From Psychrobacter sp. 5A.1 (GTDB lineage Bacteria > Pseudomonadota > Gammaproteobacteria > Pseudomonadales > Moraxellaceae), in NCBI RefSeq assembly GCF_030407455.1, contig NZ_JASDDJ010000035.1, forward strand, positions 1-32,919: DNA of 32,919 bases, in the 5' to 3' direction. The translations under genes were made by a program, and so were the position numbers. The notes beneath the pieces are model-generated. The model saw only the letters and a program-made list of their open reading frames with translations, made no database searches and was not told the origin of the DNA. Shown in pieces: positions 24,947 through 32,903 of this stretch. Positions within the stretch are counted from its first letter, which is position 1, and every line of letters begins with the position of its first letter.

Positions 24947-24975
24947 ATTATAAGGGGTACATCCCAGTATCGCAA
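24947..24975 (-). promoter_or_regulatory. Strong sigma-70 promoter of the cold-shock gene
   Basis: On the minus strand TTGCGA (complement at 24970-24975) and a consensus TATAAT (24947-24952) are separated by 17 bp. Transcription should start near 24940, about 140 nt before the start codon. The leader is AT-rich, and I recognise no established cold-box sequence in it. Confidence 0.75.
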
Positions 24976-25042
24976 GTCTTATCTCATGTTTCGTGTAACC
25001 AGAGCCATTTATTGACTGATTTTTTCTAAAATTGCAAGGATT

Positions 25043-25474
25043 TTAGGCGTTTGGCAAACGGAATAAATATATCGCTACCCCACTACACACAACGGCTACC
25101 AGCCATGCCACCCACATCATATCGGCAGGTAAACGATAAAACAACATAATTGTCGATATGGCCATCATTATGGTTGCCAAACACTTGGCATAAAGTGGCA
25201 CAGCATGATTTTCTTCCCAATCACGGACGAATTTGCCAAAGTATTTATGATTGATCAGCCAAAAATGAAAGCGTCGAGAGCTGCGCGCCCAGCAGCCCGC
25301 TGCCAGAAGTATAAAAGGCGCGGTCGGCATCACGGGCAACAATATGCCGATCAGACCTAAGATAAAAAACATCCAGCCCAGTATGACAAACAGCCAACGC
25401 ACGGTTGGATGCTTGTGTTGATTGGTCTTTGGTCGGTAATAAAAGGTACGTTTTTTTTCAGTCATAACAAGCAT
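25043..25474 (-). CDS. DUF454 (YbaN) family inner-membrane protein
   Basis: A 143-residue small membrane protein. After a basic N-terminus come GWMFFILGLIGILLPVMPTAPFILLAAGCWARSS-type features, the YbaN signature (LG-x-IG-x-LLP-x-LPTxPF-x-LLAA-x-CFARSS pattern, residues about 33-67). These are followed by FHFWLINHKYFGKFVRDW and two more membrane helices. The function of the family is unknown. Start may be the ATG at 25474 or 25465; neither has a clear ribosome binding site. Confidence 0.85.
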   Translation of the reverse strand: MLVMTEKKRTFYYRPKTNQHKHPTVRWLFVILGWMFFILGLIGILLPVMPTAPFILLAAGCWARSSRRFHFWLINHKYFGKFVRDWEENHAVPLYAKCLATIMMAISTIMLFYRLPADMMWVAWLVAVVCSGVAIYLFRLPNA

Positions 25475-25801
25475 ATCAGTTGTCGATAGAGATCAAGTAG
25501 CCACCGCTACCTATATAGGTCGCTAAGCATGCGATATCGCTCAAAAACGCACAAGCGTAATTTTGCATCTTTATGTCGTTTTTTTATGAGCCAATTAAAG
25601 TCAGGACACCCAAAGTCAATAAAACCAAATTTTAGTTCAATTTTGTTAGAAAAATATCGTAAAGTCAGGCATACTCTGCATGCCACTATTTGCTTCAATC
25701 GTAGCAGTTGATAGAAAGCAGCTAATCATAGCTCCTATTCTATTATCAACAGATTTTCAATAATTATATCCACAGTATCGTAAATAATTAGAGACCCTAT
25801 C
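25475..25801. other. Intergenic region without recognised features
   Basis: This AT-rich 327-bp gap lies between the divergent DUF454 and lipoprotein genes. Short open frames on both strands overlap each other and have no ribosome binding sites or homology I recognise, so I treat them as chance. Promoters for both genes should lie here. Confidence 0.5.
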
Positions 25802-27874
25802 ATGATTAAGATCACTTTGCTTACAGCCAGTATGCTGGTAATAACCCTATCCTTAACTGCATGTGGTGATGATAATAAAAACAATGATACGGTGGCTCAA
25901 CCTGAAAACACAGATGTCGTTAAGCAGCAGAGTATCTATGGCATCGTCACTGACAATAGTGGCAACCCGCTTGTTGATGCCACTATTAAGATTGGCAAAT
26001 ATATAGTAATGACAGACAACGCTGGTAAATACGCATTGAGTATAGATGATGTCGTATCTAACCCTGTAATATTGGTGAAGAAGTCGGGATATTTAACGGC
26101 AGCACGTACATTAAACCTTATACCCAAGCATAAACATAGCTTTGATATTTCATTATCTGCCGATCAGGTCACTACGGCATTTACTACCGGTGCTGGCATC
26201 AATGAACTACAAGTATCAGGGGCTACGGTAAGCATTCCAGCGAATACTATCGTCAACGCCGACGGTAGCGACTACACAGGCACTGTGAATATCGCGGCCA
26301 ATTACTATCACCCTGACTCTATAGCAGGTGCAAGAGCTTTTGCCCAGCCGTTTGCGGGTCAAGATGCTGATGGTAGCAATCCTACCAATCTGATCACTGT
26401 GGGCGTGATTGATGTCAAGCTGACTAACCCTACTACAGGAGCCAAACTTGATCTCAAAGAAGGCTCAACAGCCACTTTGACCTATCCCGAAGTAACTACT
26501 GATCAAGACTTAGCCTCAATACCTCTATGGTATTACGATGAAGAAAAAACTATTTGGGTAAAAGAGGGTGCGGCTATCCGTCAGACAGATGGCAGCTATA
26601 AAGGACAAGTGCCCCACTTCACGCTATGGAATCTTGATATTACTTTGGATGAGTATTACGCAATATTAGAAGGCTGTGTAATTGATGCCAAAACTAAAAA
26701 ACCGTATACCAAAGATGATTTTTCTGGTCAGGTAACAGGGCGAGGCAGTTTCTTTAGTGCTGGTGGGGCTGATAGCGAAGGTAAATTTAGTATCAAAGTA
26801 CCTTTTAATACGCCTTTAACCTTATCTTCTTATCTATATTCGGTTAAATTCAATACCATTCGAATTCCTGCCTTGGCACAAAATGGTACTTATCAAATCA
26901 ATAATGGTAATTGTATCGAAATAGAAACTATTGATAGTGATGGTGAAATAGACCTGAATAATAGTGATGTGGGCGGGACATTTGATGAGCTACCGCTAGC
27001 GCCTGTCCCTGTGACACCTACACCTGTAATACCAGATATGCCATTTCAACCACCCACAGAACAAAATACGACCGGTTTAATTGGTTATATTTTTAATTTT
27101 GAAACTGATTCTGATAACGCTTCAGGGCTTGAAAATATCTCATTTAGTACCTTGAGTACTAAAAGCAGTAACTCGCTTAATAGCATTGAAAAATCATTAT
27201 ATGTCACCCAAGATTACGAGGGTGTTGAGGCAAAAAGCCTCCTTTTATTAACGACGATGGGGATAAGCCCTGCATTTAAATACTCTGTGACCACTGATAA
27301 CGCCCTTAATATTGAGCAATTCAATACAGTTTTTAGCAATAATAGATATACGCAAAGCTTGAGCAATGGATACGTATCAACGGGGACTTATACCGATGTC
27401 TCACTTTCTGGTCAAAAAATTGGTAACGTATTTGCTCTTGAGAACAATGATGATGATTACAATGATATACCCGATAACGTGATTAACGCACTCAATAACT
27501 TGCCTACTTCATTGAGTGTATTTAGTAGTGGTGCCAGTTGTAAAAAGACACTTACTGGTAGCGTCAACGTCGATTATATTGAACTTATCGATAAGTTACC
27601 TACCTTAACCTTTGAACAAGCTATAGAAGGGTTTACCGATTCTAGAAGAGGCACATGGGCGGGAATACCTTGGAACGCTGGTGTGAGAGACCTTACTGAT
27701 GACGATGCACCCATCGCGTATGTCAATTACAACGATGATGTATACGCAGGTTTTTATAATGAAGCTGCTCTTGGAGGCTTAAAAGAGTCAGAAAAAAATG
27801 ATTGTGGGCTTTATAACGAAGTCGCCAAGAATCAAATTCTTACCGCTTTACGCACTGCCTATCCAACACTCTAA
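25802..27874 (+). CDS. Large lipoprotein with a carboxypeptidase-regulatory-like domain
   Basis: I do not recognise the full 690-residue protein. It has a lipoprotein signal (SLTAC, Cys21) and an Asp/Asn-rich spacer. A transthyretin-like beta-sandwich follows at about 43-110 (YGIVTDNSGNPLVDATIKIG, then TDNAGKYALSI), as in CarboxypepD_reg domains. Residues about 130-290 contain IPANTIVNADGSDYTGTVNI and VPHFTLWNLDI, a pattern seen in other bacterial surface lipoproteins. A second, weaker regulatory-like repeat seems to follow to about 385. A proline-rich linker (PVPVTPTPVIPDMPF) at about 399-413 joins a C-terminal half without recognised motifs. Envelope attachment is likely; the role is unknown. 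It is followed by its own terminator. Confidence 0.75.
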   Translation: MIKITLLTASMLVITLSLTACGDDNKNNDTVAQPENTDVVKQQSIYGIVTDNSGNPLVDATIKIGKYIVMTDNAGKYALSIDDVVSNPVILVKKSGYLTAARTLNLIPKHKHSFDISLSADQVTTAFTTGAGINELQVSGATVSIPANTIVNADGSDYTGTVNIAANYYHPDSIAGARAFAQPFAGQDADGSNPTNLITVGVIDVKLTNPTTGAKLDLKEGSTATLTYPEVTTDQDLASIPLWYYDEEKTIWVKEGAAIRQTDGSYKGQVPHFTLWNLDITLDEYYAILEGCVIDAKTKKPYTKDDFSGQVTGRGSFFSAGGADSEGKFSIKVPFNTPLTLSSYLYSVKFNTIRIPALAQNGTYQINNGNCIEIETIDSDGEIDLNNSDVGGTFDELPLAPVPVTPTPVIPDMPFQPPTEQNTTGLIGYIFNFETDSDNASGLENISFSTLSTKSSNSLNSIEKSLYVTQDYEGVEAKSLLLLTTMGISPAFKYSVTTDNALNIEQFNTVFSNNRYTQSLSNGYVSTGTYTDVSLSGQKIGNVFALENNDDDYNDIPDNVINALNNLPTSLSVFSSGASCKKTLTGSVNVDYIELIDKLPTLTFEQAIEGFTDSRRGTWAGIPWNAGVRDLTDDDAPIAYVNYNDDVYAGFYNEAALGGLKESEKNDCGLYNEVAKNQILTALRTAYPTL

Positions 27875-27905
27875 ATATCTATAATCGGCTCAATTTTTAG
27901 TCAAT

Positions 27906-27942
27906 AAAAAACCGCTGACCCTATCAGGTGAGCGGTTTTTTT
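27906..27942. terminator. Bidirectional terminator
   Basis: AAAAACCGCT and AGCGGTTTTT flank a 14-base loop between the convergent lipoprotein and TerF-like genes. Confidence 0.85.
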
Positions 27943-27967
27943 ATGTAGTGATAATAGAATAATAGGA

Positions 27968-29263
27968 TTATTGCTGCACGATACCCAGTCGGCGCGCTTC
28001 TTTTAGCCACATTGGGAATTCTTCTAGCATGTTTTCATACAAGGCTTCTTCGCTGATATCGTCCAAATCATCTAGTTCAAAAAAGTCGCAATTATCAATC
28101 ACGCGCCCTGCCATGTCGTCTAGTTTTTTTAGAATGCCATAACCACGACCACCCAAGCCCACAAACTGCCAAAATATCGGTAGTTTCGCGGCTTCCGTCA
28201 TGACTCTCGTGATACCGCGATTGTCATTCACCCCGCCATCACTGATAAATAGCACGTAGACAGGCACATCCAAGCCGTCCTTTTGATAAAACTCCGTCAC
28301 GGCTTTCATGACTTCTGCTTCATTATTGATGCGCGGGCCCAGTGCCCATTTGCGCCAGCCGCCATGAGCGTTGTCAATGAAACCATCATAGTTACTCAGC
28401 CCAATCTCGCCCAAATACTGCGGATCTCGGGCAAACGCCCAGCAGTCTAACGATTGGTCGTCATCGAAGCTCACTGCCAATGGCAATATGCGATTGACCA
28501 CTTCTTGCACGCGGCCTTTTTTGTACTGTCTGTTCATTGAGCCTGAAGCATCTAACACCAATGCTACCTTTGCGGTTAATTGTTGCAATTGGCGTTTCTC
28601 AAGCGATATCGTGGCTTTTTTGGCCAGATTGACCAGTTTTGGCGCTTTGTCTAGCATGACCTTCTCTAATGACGGTTTTGCTTGAACTGGCGTGACGGTC
28701 GCCTCTACTGCTGTCGAGCTGCCCTCTTCTACATCGCCACCGAAATGCTGCACGATGGCGGCAAGTCCACCATTAAAGCCTTGCGCGACGTTGGATACTC
28801 GCCACACGCCACTCTTACGATAAAGCTGCATCAACATACTGGCTTGCTGCTGGGCAAAGTCTGCTGCTTGATACGCTGCCTGCGCCTTTTGCGACTGCTG
28901 CCAAATGCCAATCTCTAATGATTGAATTTGATTCAGCGGCGTGTCGGCTGATAATACAAAAAACAAGCTGTCTATATTCGCAGCCAGTTTGGATAAATTC
29001 ACCTCAAACTCGGCTTGGATGCCTTTACTTGCCGTTGGCTGTGACTCGTAATGGGTGAGCTTGATTTGTCCACATGGTGAGGTTGGCTGATTGTAAAACA
29101 CCATGTAATCATCATTGATCAGCTTGCCCGCTGCGTCTAAGGCAAAGCAACTGATGTCCATCTCTATTGGGCTTTGGCGAGTGAACTTGAGCGTGATGGG
29201 TGCGGTATCGTCAATAGCAAGATTGCTTAAAGGTGCGCGTTGTCCGACGGTGAGATGGTTCAT
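27968..29263 (-). CDS. TerD-like plus vWA domain protein (TerF-like)
   Basis: The 431-residue protein joins an N-terminal TerD domain (1-178) to a C-terminal von Willebrand A domain (230-431). TerD features include EMDISCFALDAAGKLINDDY (35-53; acidic residues that bind Ca2+ in the family), LEIGIW and WRVSNVAQGFNGGL. The vWA MIDAS motif is D238-ASGS242, with a later SDGG. This architecture is that of TerF of tellurite-resistance/stress operons. Here it stands alone, without terA, terB or terC in the window. The 5' end and leader are duplicated at 30954-31218. ATG at 29263 has AAGGAACACC directly upstream on its strand. Confidence 0.87.
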   Translation of the reverse strand: MNHLTVGQRAPLSNLAIDDTAPITLKFTRQSPIEMDISCFALDAAGKLINDDYMVFYNQPTSPCGQIKLTHYESQPTASKGIQAEFEVNLSKLAANIDSLFFVLSADTPLNQIQSLEIGIWQQSQKAQAAYQAADFAQQQASMLMQLYRKSGVWRVSNVAQGFNGGLAAIVQHFGGDVEEGSSTAVEATVTPVQAKPSLEKVMLDKAPKLVNLAKKATISLEKRQLQQLTAKVALVLDASGSMNRQYKKGRVQEVVNRILPLAVSFDDDQSLDCWAFARDPQYLGEIGLSNYDGFIDNAHGGWRKWALGPRINNEAEVMKAVTEFYQKDGLDVPVYVLFISDGGVNDNRGITRVMTEAAKLPIFWQFVGLGGRGYGILKKLDDMAGRVIDNCDFFELDDLDDISEEALYENMLEEFPMWLKEARRLGIVQQ

Positions 29264-29364
29264 GGTGTTCCTTACATAAGAGTTTTATTCTTTTAAAGAT
29301 AATAGCTTAATTACTGGCAATAAAAAACCGCTACAGTGTTTGCTGTAGCGGTTTTAAAACCAGT
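29102..29364 (-). repeat. Direct repeat copy A (5' end and leader of the TerF-like gene)
   Basis: This 263-bp segment is repeated in the same orientation at 30954-31218. It covers the first 54 codons of the TerF-like gene, its leader and a hairpin. In the coding part (29102-29263) I count 10 differences in 162 bp. Confidence 0.9.
29324..29355. terminator. Hairpin upstream of the TerF-like gene
   Basis: AAAACCGCTACAG (29324-29336) and CTGTAGCGGTTTT (29343-29355) pair perfectly with a 6-nt loop. It is the counterpart of the stronger hairpin at 31165-31218. As no minus-strand gene lies directly upstream here, it looks like a terminator left behind by the rearrangement. The rest of the 318-bp gap up to 29581 is AT-rich with no gene. 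Confidence 0.75.
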
Positions 29365-29581
29365 TGAATAATCCTAACCAAAATATGATTCATTAACTAC
29401 CTATATTAAGACTGATTTGTGAACTATCTTCTATTTCACAGAGGATGCTATCTAATAGCCAAAACGAATCATAATATCATCGCAATCTACTTTATTTACC
29501 TAACAATGTTGAGTAATTAACATATTCATTTGTGCTAAACAATGCTAAATTAGATCCAAATTGCATTAACAAATTAAACCT

Positions 29582-30712
29582 ATGAGCAAACTACTCCGAA
29601 AGCACTTTGAAGACCGTGAAATAAAAAAAGGCTCAGGACAAGTATCCGCCTTTATTGCGTTGTCTTTAGGCATACTTGCCACGCTTGCTGCTCTGTGTTT
29701 TTTATTCCCCAATCTGCTAACTACGCCAGATTTCAGACCCTTATATAATGCAAATATTTTACGAAGCCTATTATTTGCCAGTGTGATTATCGGCTTTGTA
29801 TCAGGTGTCATTAGCCTACTACGCAATCCGTCTAAGCGCTGGGGAATGGCGGGTATGTTACTCAATGCCTTTGCAGCGCTACTCGCATCAGGACAGATCG
29901 AGCCCAATTATTATGACCGTAGTATGTATGCAGGCTTGGACTATTTTATTTTAACGCTGGTAATTTCCGCATTGGTGTTTATTCCTATGGAGCGGTTTTA
30001 TGCCAAATATAAGGAACAAAAACTGTTGCGATCTGGCTGGGTAACAGATATTAAATACTTCATGTTTAGCCATTTGGGTATTCAGTTACTGAGTTTTTTT
30101 ACTATCATTCCTGCGCAGATTTTATTTAACCAATGGCTTAATCCTTCATGGCATCAGATTGTAAGTAGTCAGCCTTTAGTGCTGCAATTTATAGAGATTT
30201 TGATCGTGGTGGATTTTTTTAGTTACTGGATTCATCGCAGTATGCATAAAGTCCCGTCTCTGTGGCGCATACATGCTGTACATCATTCTTCGCATCACAT
30301 GGACTGGCTAGCGGCAAGTCGGGTGCATGTGTTTGAGCTGATTGTGAATCGTTTTGTCGGTTATATTCCATTATTGTTTATGGGCTTCTCTCCAGCGGCA
30401 ACTTATGCTTATCTGGTGTTTATCTCTTTTCACGCCATTTTTATTCATGCCAACGTACGTTTCCGCTTTCCGTATTTTCGCTGGGTGCTCGCAACGCCAG
30501 AGTTTCATCATTGGCATCATTCATCAGAAAAAGAGGCGTGGGATAAAAACTTTGCCGCCTTTTTGCCTATTTATGATGTGCTATTCAAAACCGCTCATTT
30601 GCCAGACCATTTACCCAAAAAATACGGTACGACGGCCAATACAAAAATACCAGAGGGCTTTGTGGCGCAGTTGGTATATCCGCTGCAACAGAAACAACGC
30701 AAGAAAAGTTGA
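29582..30712 (+). CDS. Sterol desaturase / fatty acid hydroxylase superfamily protein
   Basis: A 376-residue integral membrane di-iron enzyme. Four or more hydrophobic helices come first (about 22-45, 60-80, 88-104, 118-137). The eight-histidine set follows: HRSMH (218-222), HAVHH (231-235), H238-H239, H284/H289, and FHHWHH (309-313). This is the fatty acid hydroxylase superfamily (PF04116) pattern. The substrate (fatty acyl, sterol-like or carotenoid) is not evident. The ATG at 29582 has no obvious ribosome binding site. The gene is flanked by the two direct repeats, so it appears to be an insertion or duplication by-product at this locus. Confidence 0.87.
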   Translation: MSKLLRKHFEDREIKKGSGQVSAFIALSLGILATLAALCFLFPNLLTTPDFRPLYNANILRSLLFASVIIGFVSGVISLLRNPSKRWGMAGMLLNAFAALLASGQIEPNYYDRSMYAGLDYFILTLVISALVFIPMERFYAKYKEQKLLRSGWVTDIKYFMFSHLGIQLLSFFTIIPAQILFNQWLNPSWHQIVSSQPLVLQFIEILIVVDFFSYWIHRSMHKVPSLWRIHAVHHSSHHMDWLAASRVHVFELIVNRFVGYIPLLFMGFSPAATYAYLVFISFHAIFIHANVRFRFPYFRWVLATPEFHHWHHSSEKEAWDKNFAAFLPIYDVLFKTAHLPDHLPKKYGTTANTKIPEGFVAQLVYPLQQKQRKKS

Positions 30713-30804
30713 CCTGAATTTAGGCTCTTATCTGCTACAGGAGTGGTAAATTCCTTATGAATACCACGTACGCTACCGATTAGTTGCTGCCTCAGAAATA
30801 AAAA

Positions 30805-30837
30805 AGCCGCTACAGCATGACACGGTAACGGCTCTTT
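30805..30837 (+). terminator. Terminator of the desaturase gene
   Basis: AGCCGCTAC (30805-30813) pairs with GTAACGGCT (30825-30833) with one mismatch, followed by CTTTTG. It lies about 92 bp after the stop codon. Confidence 0.7.
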
Positions 30838-30890
30838 TGCCCTATGCAAGCTAAAAACTGAATTTCAGATACTAAGGGTGAGTTGCATAT

Positions 30891-30925
30891 CGTAGGTTGG
30901 TGTGGAGCTTGCGACACCCAACGGT
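30891..30925. repeat. REP-like hairpin sequence
   Basis: CGTAGGTTGGTGTGGAGC, then GCGACACCCAACG, forms an imperfect hairpin (GTTGG-TGT with ACACCCAAC). Sequences of the form GTAGGTTGG...CCCAAC are common interspersed extragenic repeats in several bacterial groups. It lies just outside the left edge of direct repeat copy B. Confidence 0.5.
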
Positions 30926-30938
30926 TTGATTATGATAA

Positions 30939-31115
30939 TCAACTATAAAAGCTCATATAATCATCATTGATCAGTTTGCCCGCTGCGTCTAACGCAAAGC
31001 AGCTGATGTCCATCTCTATTGGGCTTTGGCGAGTGAATTTGAGGGTGATGGGTGCGGCATCGTCAATAGCAAGGTTGCTTAGAGGCGCGCGTTGTCCGAC
31101 GGTGAGATGGTTCAT
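30939..31115 (-). pseudogene. Truncated copy of the TerF-like gene (58 codons)
   Basis: Starting at an ATG at 31115, the frame repeats the first 54 residues of the TerF-like protein with one change (Thr20 to Ala). It then diverges after DDYM and stops at 30939-30941. Of the 10 base differences against the intact gene in the shared coding part, nine are synonymous. This indicates that the copy diverged while still under selection for protein function, before it was cut short. It retains only part of the TerD domain and no vWA domain. Confidence 0.85.
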
Positions 31116-31218
31116 GGTATTCCTTACGTTAAAGTGTTATTCCTTTAAAGATAATAGACTAATTACTGATATTAAAAAACCGCTACAGTATTTGCTGTAG
31201 CGGTTTTTTAATATCAGT
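30954..31218 (-). repeat. Direct repeat copy B (flanks desaturase on the right)
   Basis: A 265-bp segment matching 29102-29364 in the same orientation: the start of the TerF-like gene, its leader and the hairpin. Similarity ends at the REP-like sequence side (30953) and at the end of the hairpin (31218). Confidence 0.9.
31165..31218. terminator. 24-bp perfect hairpin, terminator of the nitrilase-fold gene
   Basis: Bases 31165-31188 are exactly complementary to 31195-31218, with a 6-nt loop. The core is CCGCTACAG/CTGTAGCGG with A6/T6 flanks and an outer ACTGATATT/AATATCAGT extension. It lies 22 bp beyond the stop at 31241 on the minus strand. Confidence 0.85.
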
Positions 31219-31240
31219 ATGACAGTTTAGTTCTACAATC

Positions 31241-32527
31241 TTAATCGCCATTTCTCTTATGTGAATTATTATAATTAAATCCAGGAGGTACACTTTTAAA
31301 TTTGTTCGTTGATATGGATGTATAACCTGTTTTGCCAAACTGGAAGTCTCTCAGCTTAGATATATCAATGGTGGTTTTTAGTACGCATTCATTTTCACCA
31401 CCTTTTAGATATAACATCTTCTTGAGTTCTGTTTTAGATGGTCTTAATACACAAGAACCGCCATATTGAGACGTGTTTACCTGTACAACATAACAATGCA
31501 AGTCTCTAACTACAGACTCCATAATATGATCATAATAATTAGTATCAGGGTTAAAAACAGAAGCAACCAATAAATCTATTTCATTCTTAAATATAGCTCT
31601 GTGAGTAAGATCAGCTAGTTCGTAACAATTGTAGGTAGCTAAGTAAGCTCCTCTCCATTTAACCTTGTGGTAATAAGAAAGTTTATCCAAACTAAAAGGT
31701 TCTGCAGGAGATTTTAAATGATATTCATTAATTAATTGATTTTCTCTAGGCGAATAATGATTTTTAAGTCTTGCAGTAAAAATATTCTTTCTGTAGCGCT
31801 TTACACCCTCAATATAGGGTAAATATTCAATCATAAAATTGTAAGCTATTTTATTATCAGAAACCCAATGTTCTAAACCAAATATCACTCCTATATTTCT
31901 TGTTCTTGAAAAAGATATGATGTACGGTAGCCAGAGTACAGGCACACTTACTTCAGGAAGGACTAATAGGTCACATTCATTTTTTTTAGCTGACTCTAAA
32001 ATATTTTTTAATTTATTCCACCTTTTAATAGAAATGTTATGGGTTTGATCATGTCTGAGGTTCTTATATATATCAGATTCATCTACTCTTATGTTAGCTA
32101 TGCCGATGCCGACTTCTCCTAATCTACTACTATCAGGTAGATTCACATCTACAACTTTCACAGAGCTTCTTGATAAATTTAAATTAGTTTTAACTTCAAT
32201 ACTATCTAAAGTAAATCCATACTGATAAGCATCTTTACATCCTTTGAACCATTCTTCAAAATCGAAAGTATACTCATTTTCATTTATTTTCGGAGAAGAG
32301 TTTATGTTTTCTAACAATTTCAGCAATTGAACTTCATCAAAATTAATAAATCTCGGCGAGTATTTTACTTTACCTTCATCAATCGATAAACTTGTAGAGA
32401 CAAGTACTTCATTATGATCTACGAAGCTTCCATGGTAGTTACTGTAGTTTATCAGAGGCCATACAACCAAGTCATGATTGAAGATGTTGGTCACTTTAAA
32501 TCGATGCGCTAATGTTTCTTCGCACAT
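31241..32527 (-). CDS. Nitrilase-fold (carbon-nitrogen hydrolase) protein, start uncertain
   Basis: From the ATG at 32527 there are 428 residues. The C-terminal two thirds is a carbon-nitrogen hydrolase domain with the triad in order: E192 in LLVLPE, K255 in LKNHYSPRE and C301 in YNCYELADLTHR. So it may act on an amide or nitrile-type substrate. The first about 135 residues (KVTNIFNHDLVVWPLIN...) are not part of that fold and are not recognised. The region is clearly more AT-rich than the neighbouring genes, suggesting transfer. The frame is open for another 116 codons upstream without ATG, GTG or TTG, so this start may be internal and the gene 5'-truncated. Nitrilase domains are known fused to some defence reverse transcriptases (DRT type 1); no RT motif is visible here. 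Confidence 0.7.
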   Translation of the reverse strand: MCEETLAHRFKVTNIFNHDLVVWPLINYSNYHGSFVDHNEVLVSTSLSIDEGKVKYSPRFINFDEVQLLKLLENINSSPKINENEYTFDFEEWFKGCKDAYQYGFTLDSIEVKTNLNLSRSSVKVVDVNLPDSSRLGEVGIGIANIRVDESDIYKNLRHDQTHNISIKRWNKLKNILESAKKNECDLLVLPEVSVPVLWLPYIISFSRTRNIGVIFGLEHWVSDNKIAYNFMIEYLPYIEGVKRYRKNIFTARLKNHYSPRENQLINEYHLKSPAEPFSLDKLSYYHKVKWRGAYLATYNCYELADLTHRAIFKNEIDLLVASVFNPDTNYYDHIMESVVRDLHCYVVQVNTSQYGGSCVLRPSKTELKKMLYLKGGENECVLKTTIDISKLRDFQFGKTGYTSISTNKFKSVPPGFNYNNSHKRNGD

Positions 32528-32875
32528 TGAAAGCGAAGAAACATTAACAAGAGTATTTCCTATTTCTATCTTTGGAAAACTCAGAGTCGGTGCTTTTCCT
32601 AAATCAAAACATATACTGTTATACTCTTCAAGAGACTTGATAATGCTTTTACGATACTTCTGACTCTCTACCTCAAGATCAGCTTTATTCGAGACTACAA
32701 CTATCTCTAAATCTATTATTTTTTTAAGCTCTAATGCTTCTTTCAGTCTATTATTAATGAAAAGGTATTCATATATTTTATGCCAAAAACCATAAAACCT
32801 TAATATATTAAAACCTTTAAAAATATTCTTTATCTTGTAGTAAATATAGTCAAGCCTACTTAAAAGTGTTATAAA
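32528..32875 (-). other. Start-less upstream extension of the nitrilase-fold frame
   Basis: Reading in phase from the TAG at 32876-32878 there are 116 sense codons with no ATG, GTG or TTG. The peptide looks protein-like near its end (ALELKKIIDLEIVVV, then SIIKSLEEYN and CFDLGKAPTLSF), so it is probably coding or former coding sequence. A single CTG at 32744-32746 and several ATT/ATA codons are the only conceivable starts. Confidence 0.5.
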
Positions 32876-32897
32876 CTAATTATCAAACTTAATTATT

Positions 32898-32903
32898 ATT
32901 ATA
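32898..32903 (-). promoter_or_regulatory. Possible -10 box at the right edge
   Basis: TATAAT on the minus strand lies 20 bp before the start-less frame. A matching -35 would fall at or beyond the window end, so the promoter cannot be confirmed. Confidence 0.25.

Noticed and set aside
27968..29263. A tellurite-resistance (ter) operon
   Set aside because: Only a TerF-like gene is present; no terA, terB, terC, terD or terE genes appear in the window.
30967..31200. 77-residue plus-strand open frame
   Set aside because: It is antisense to direct repeat copy B, whose minus-strand frame clearly matches the TerF-like protein.
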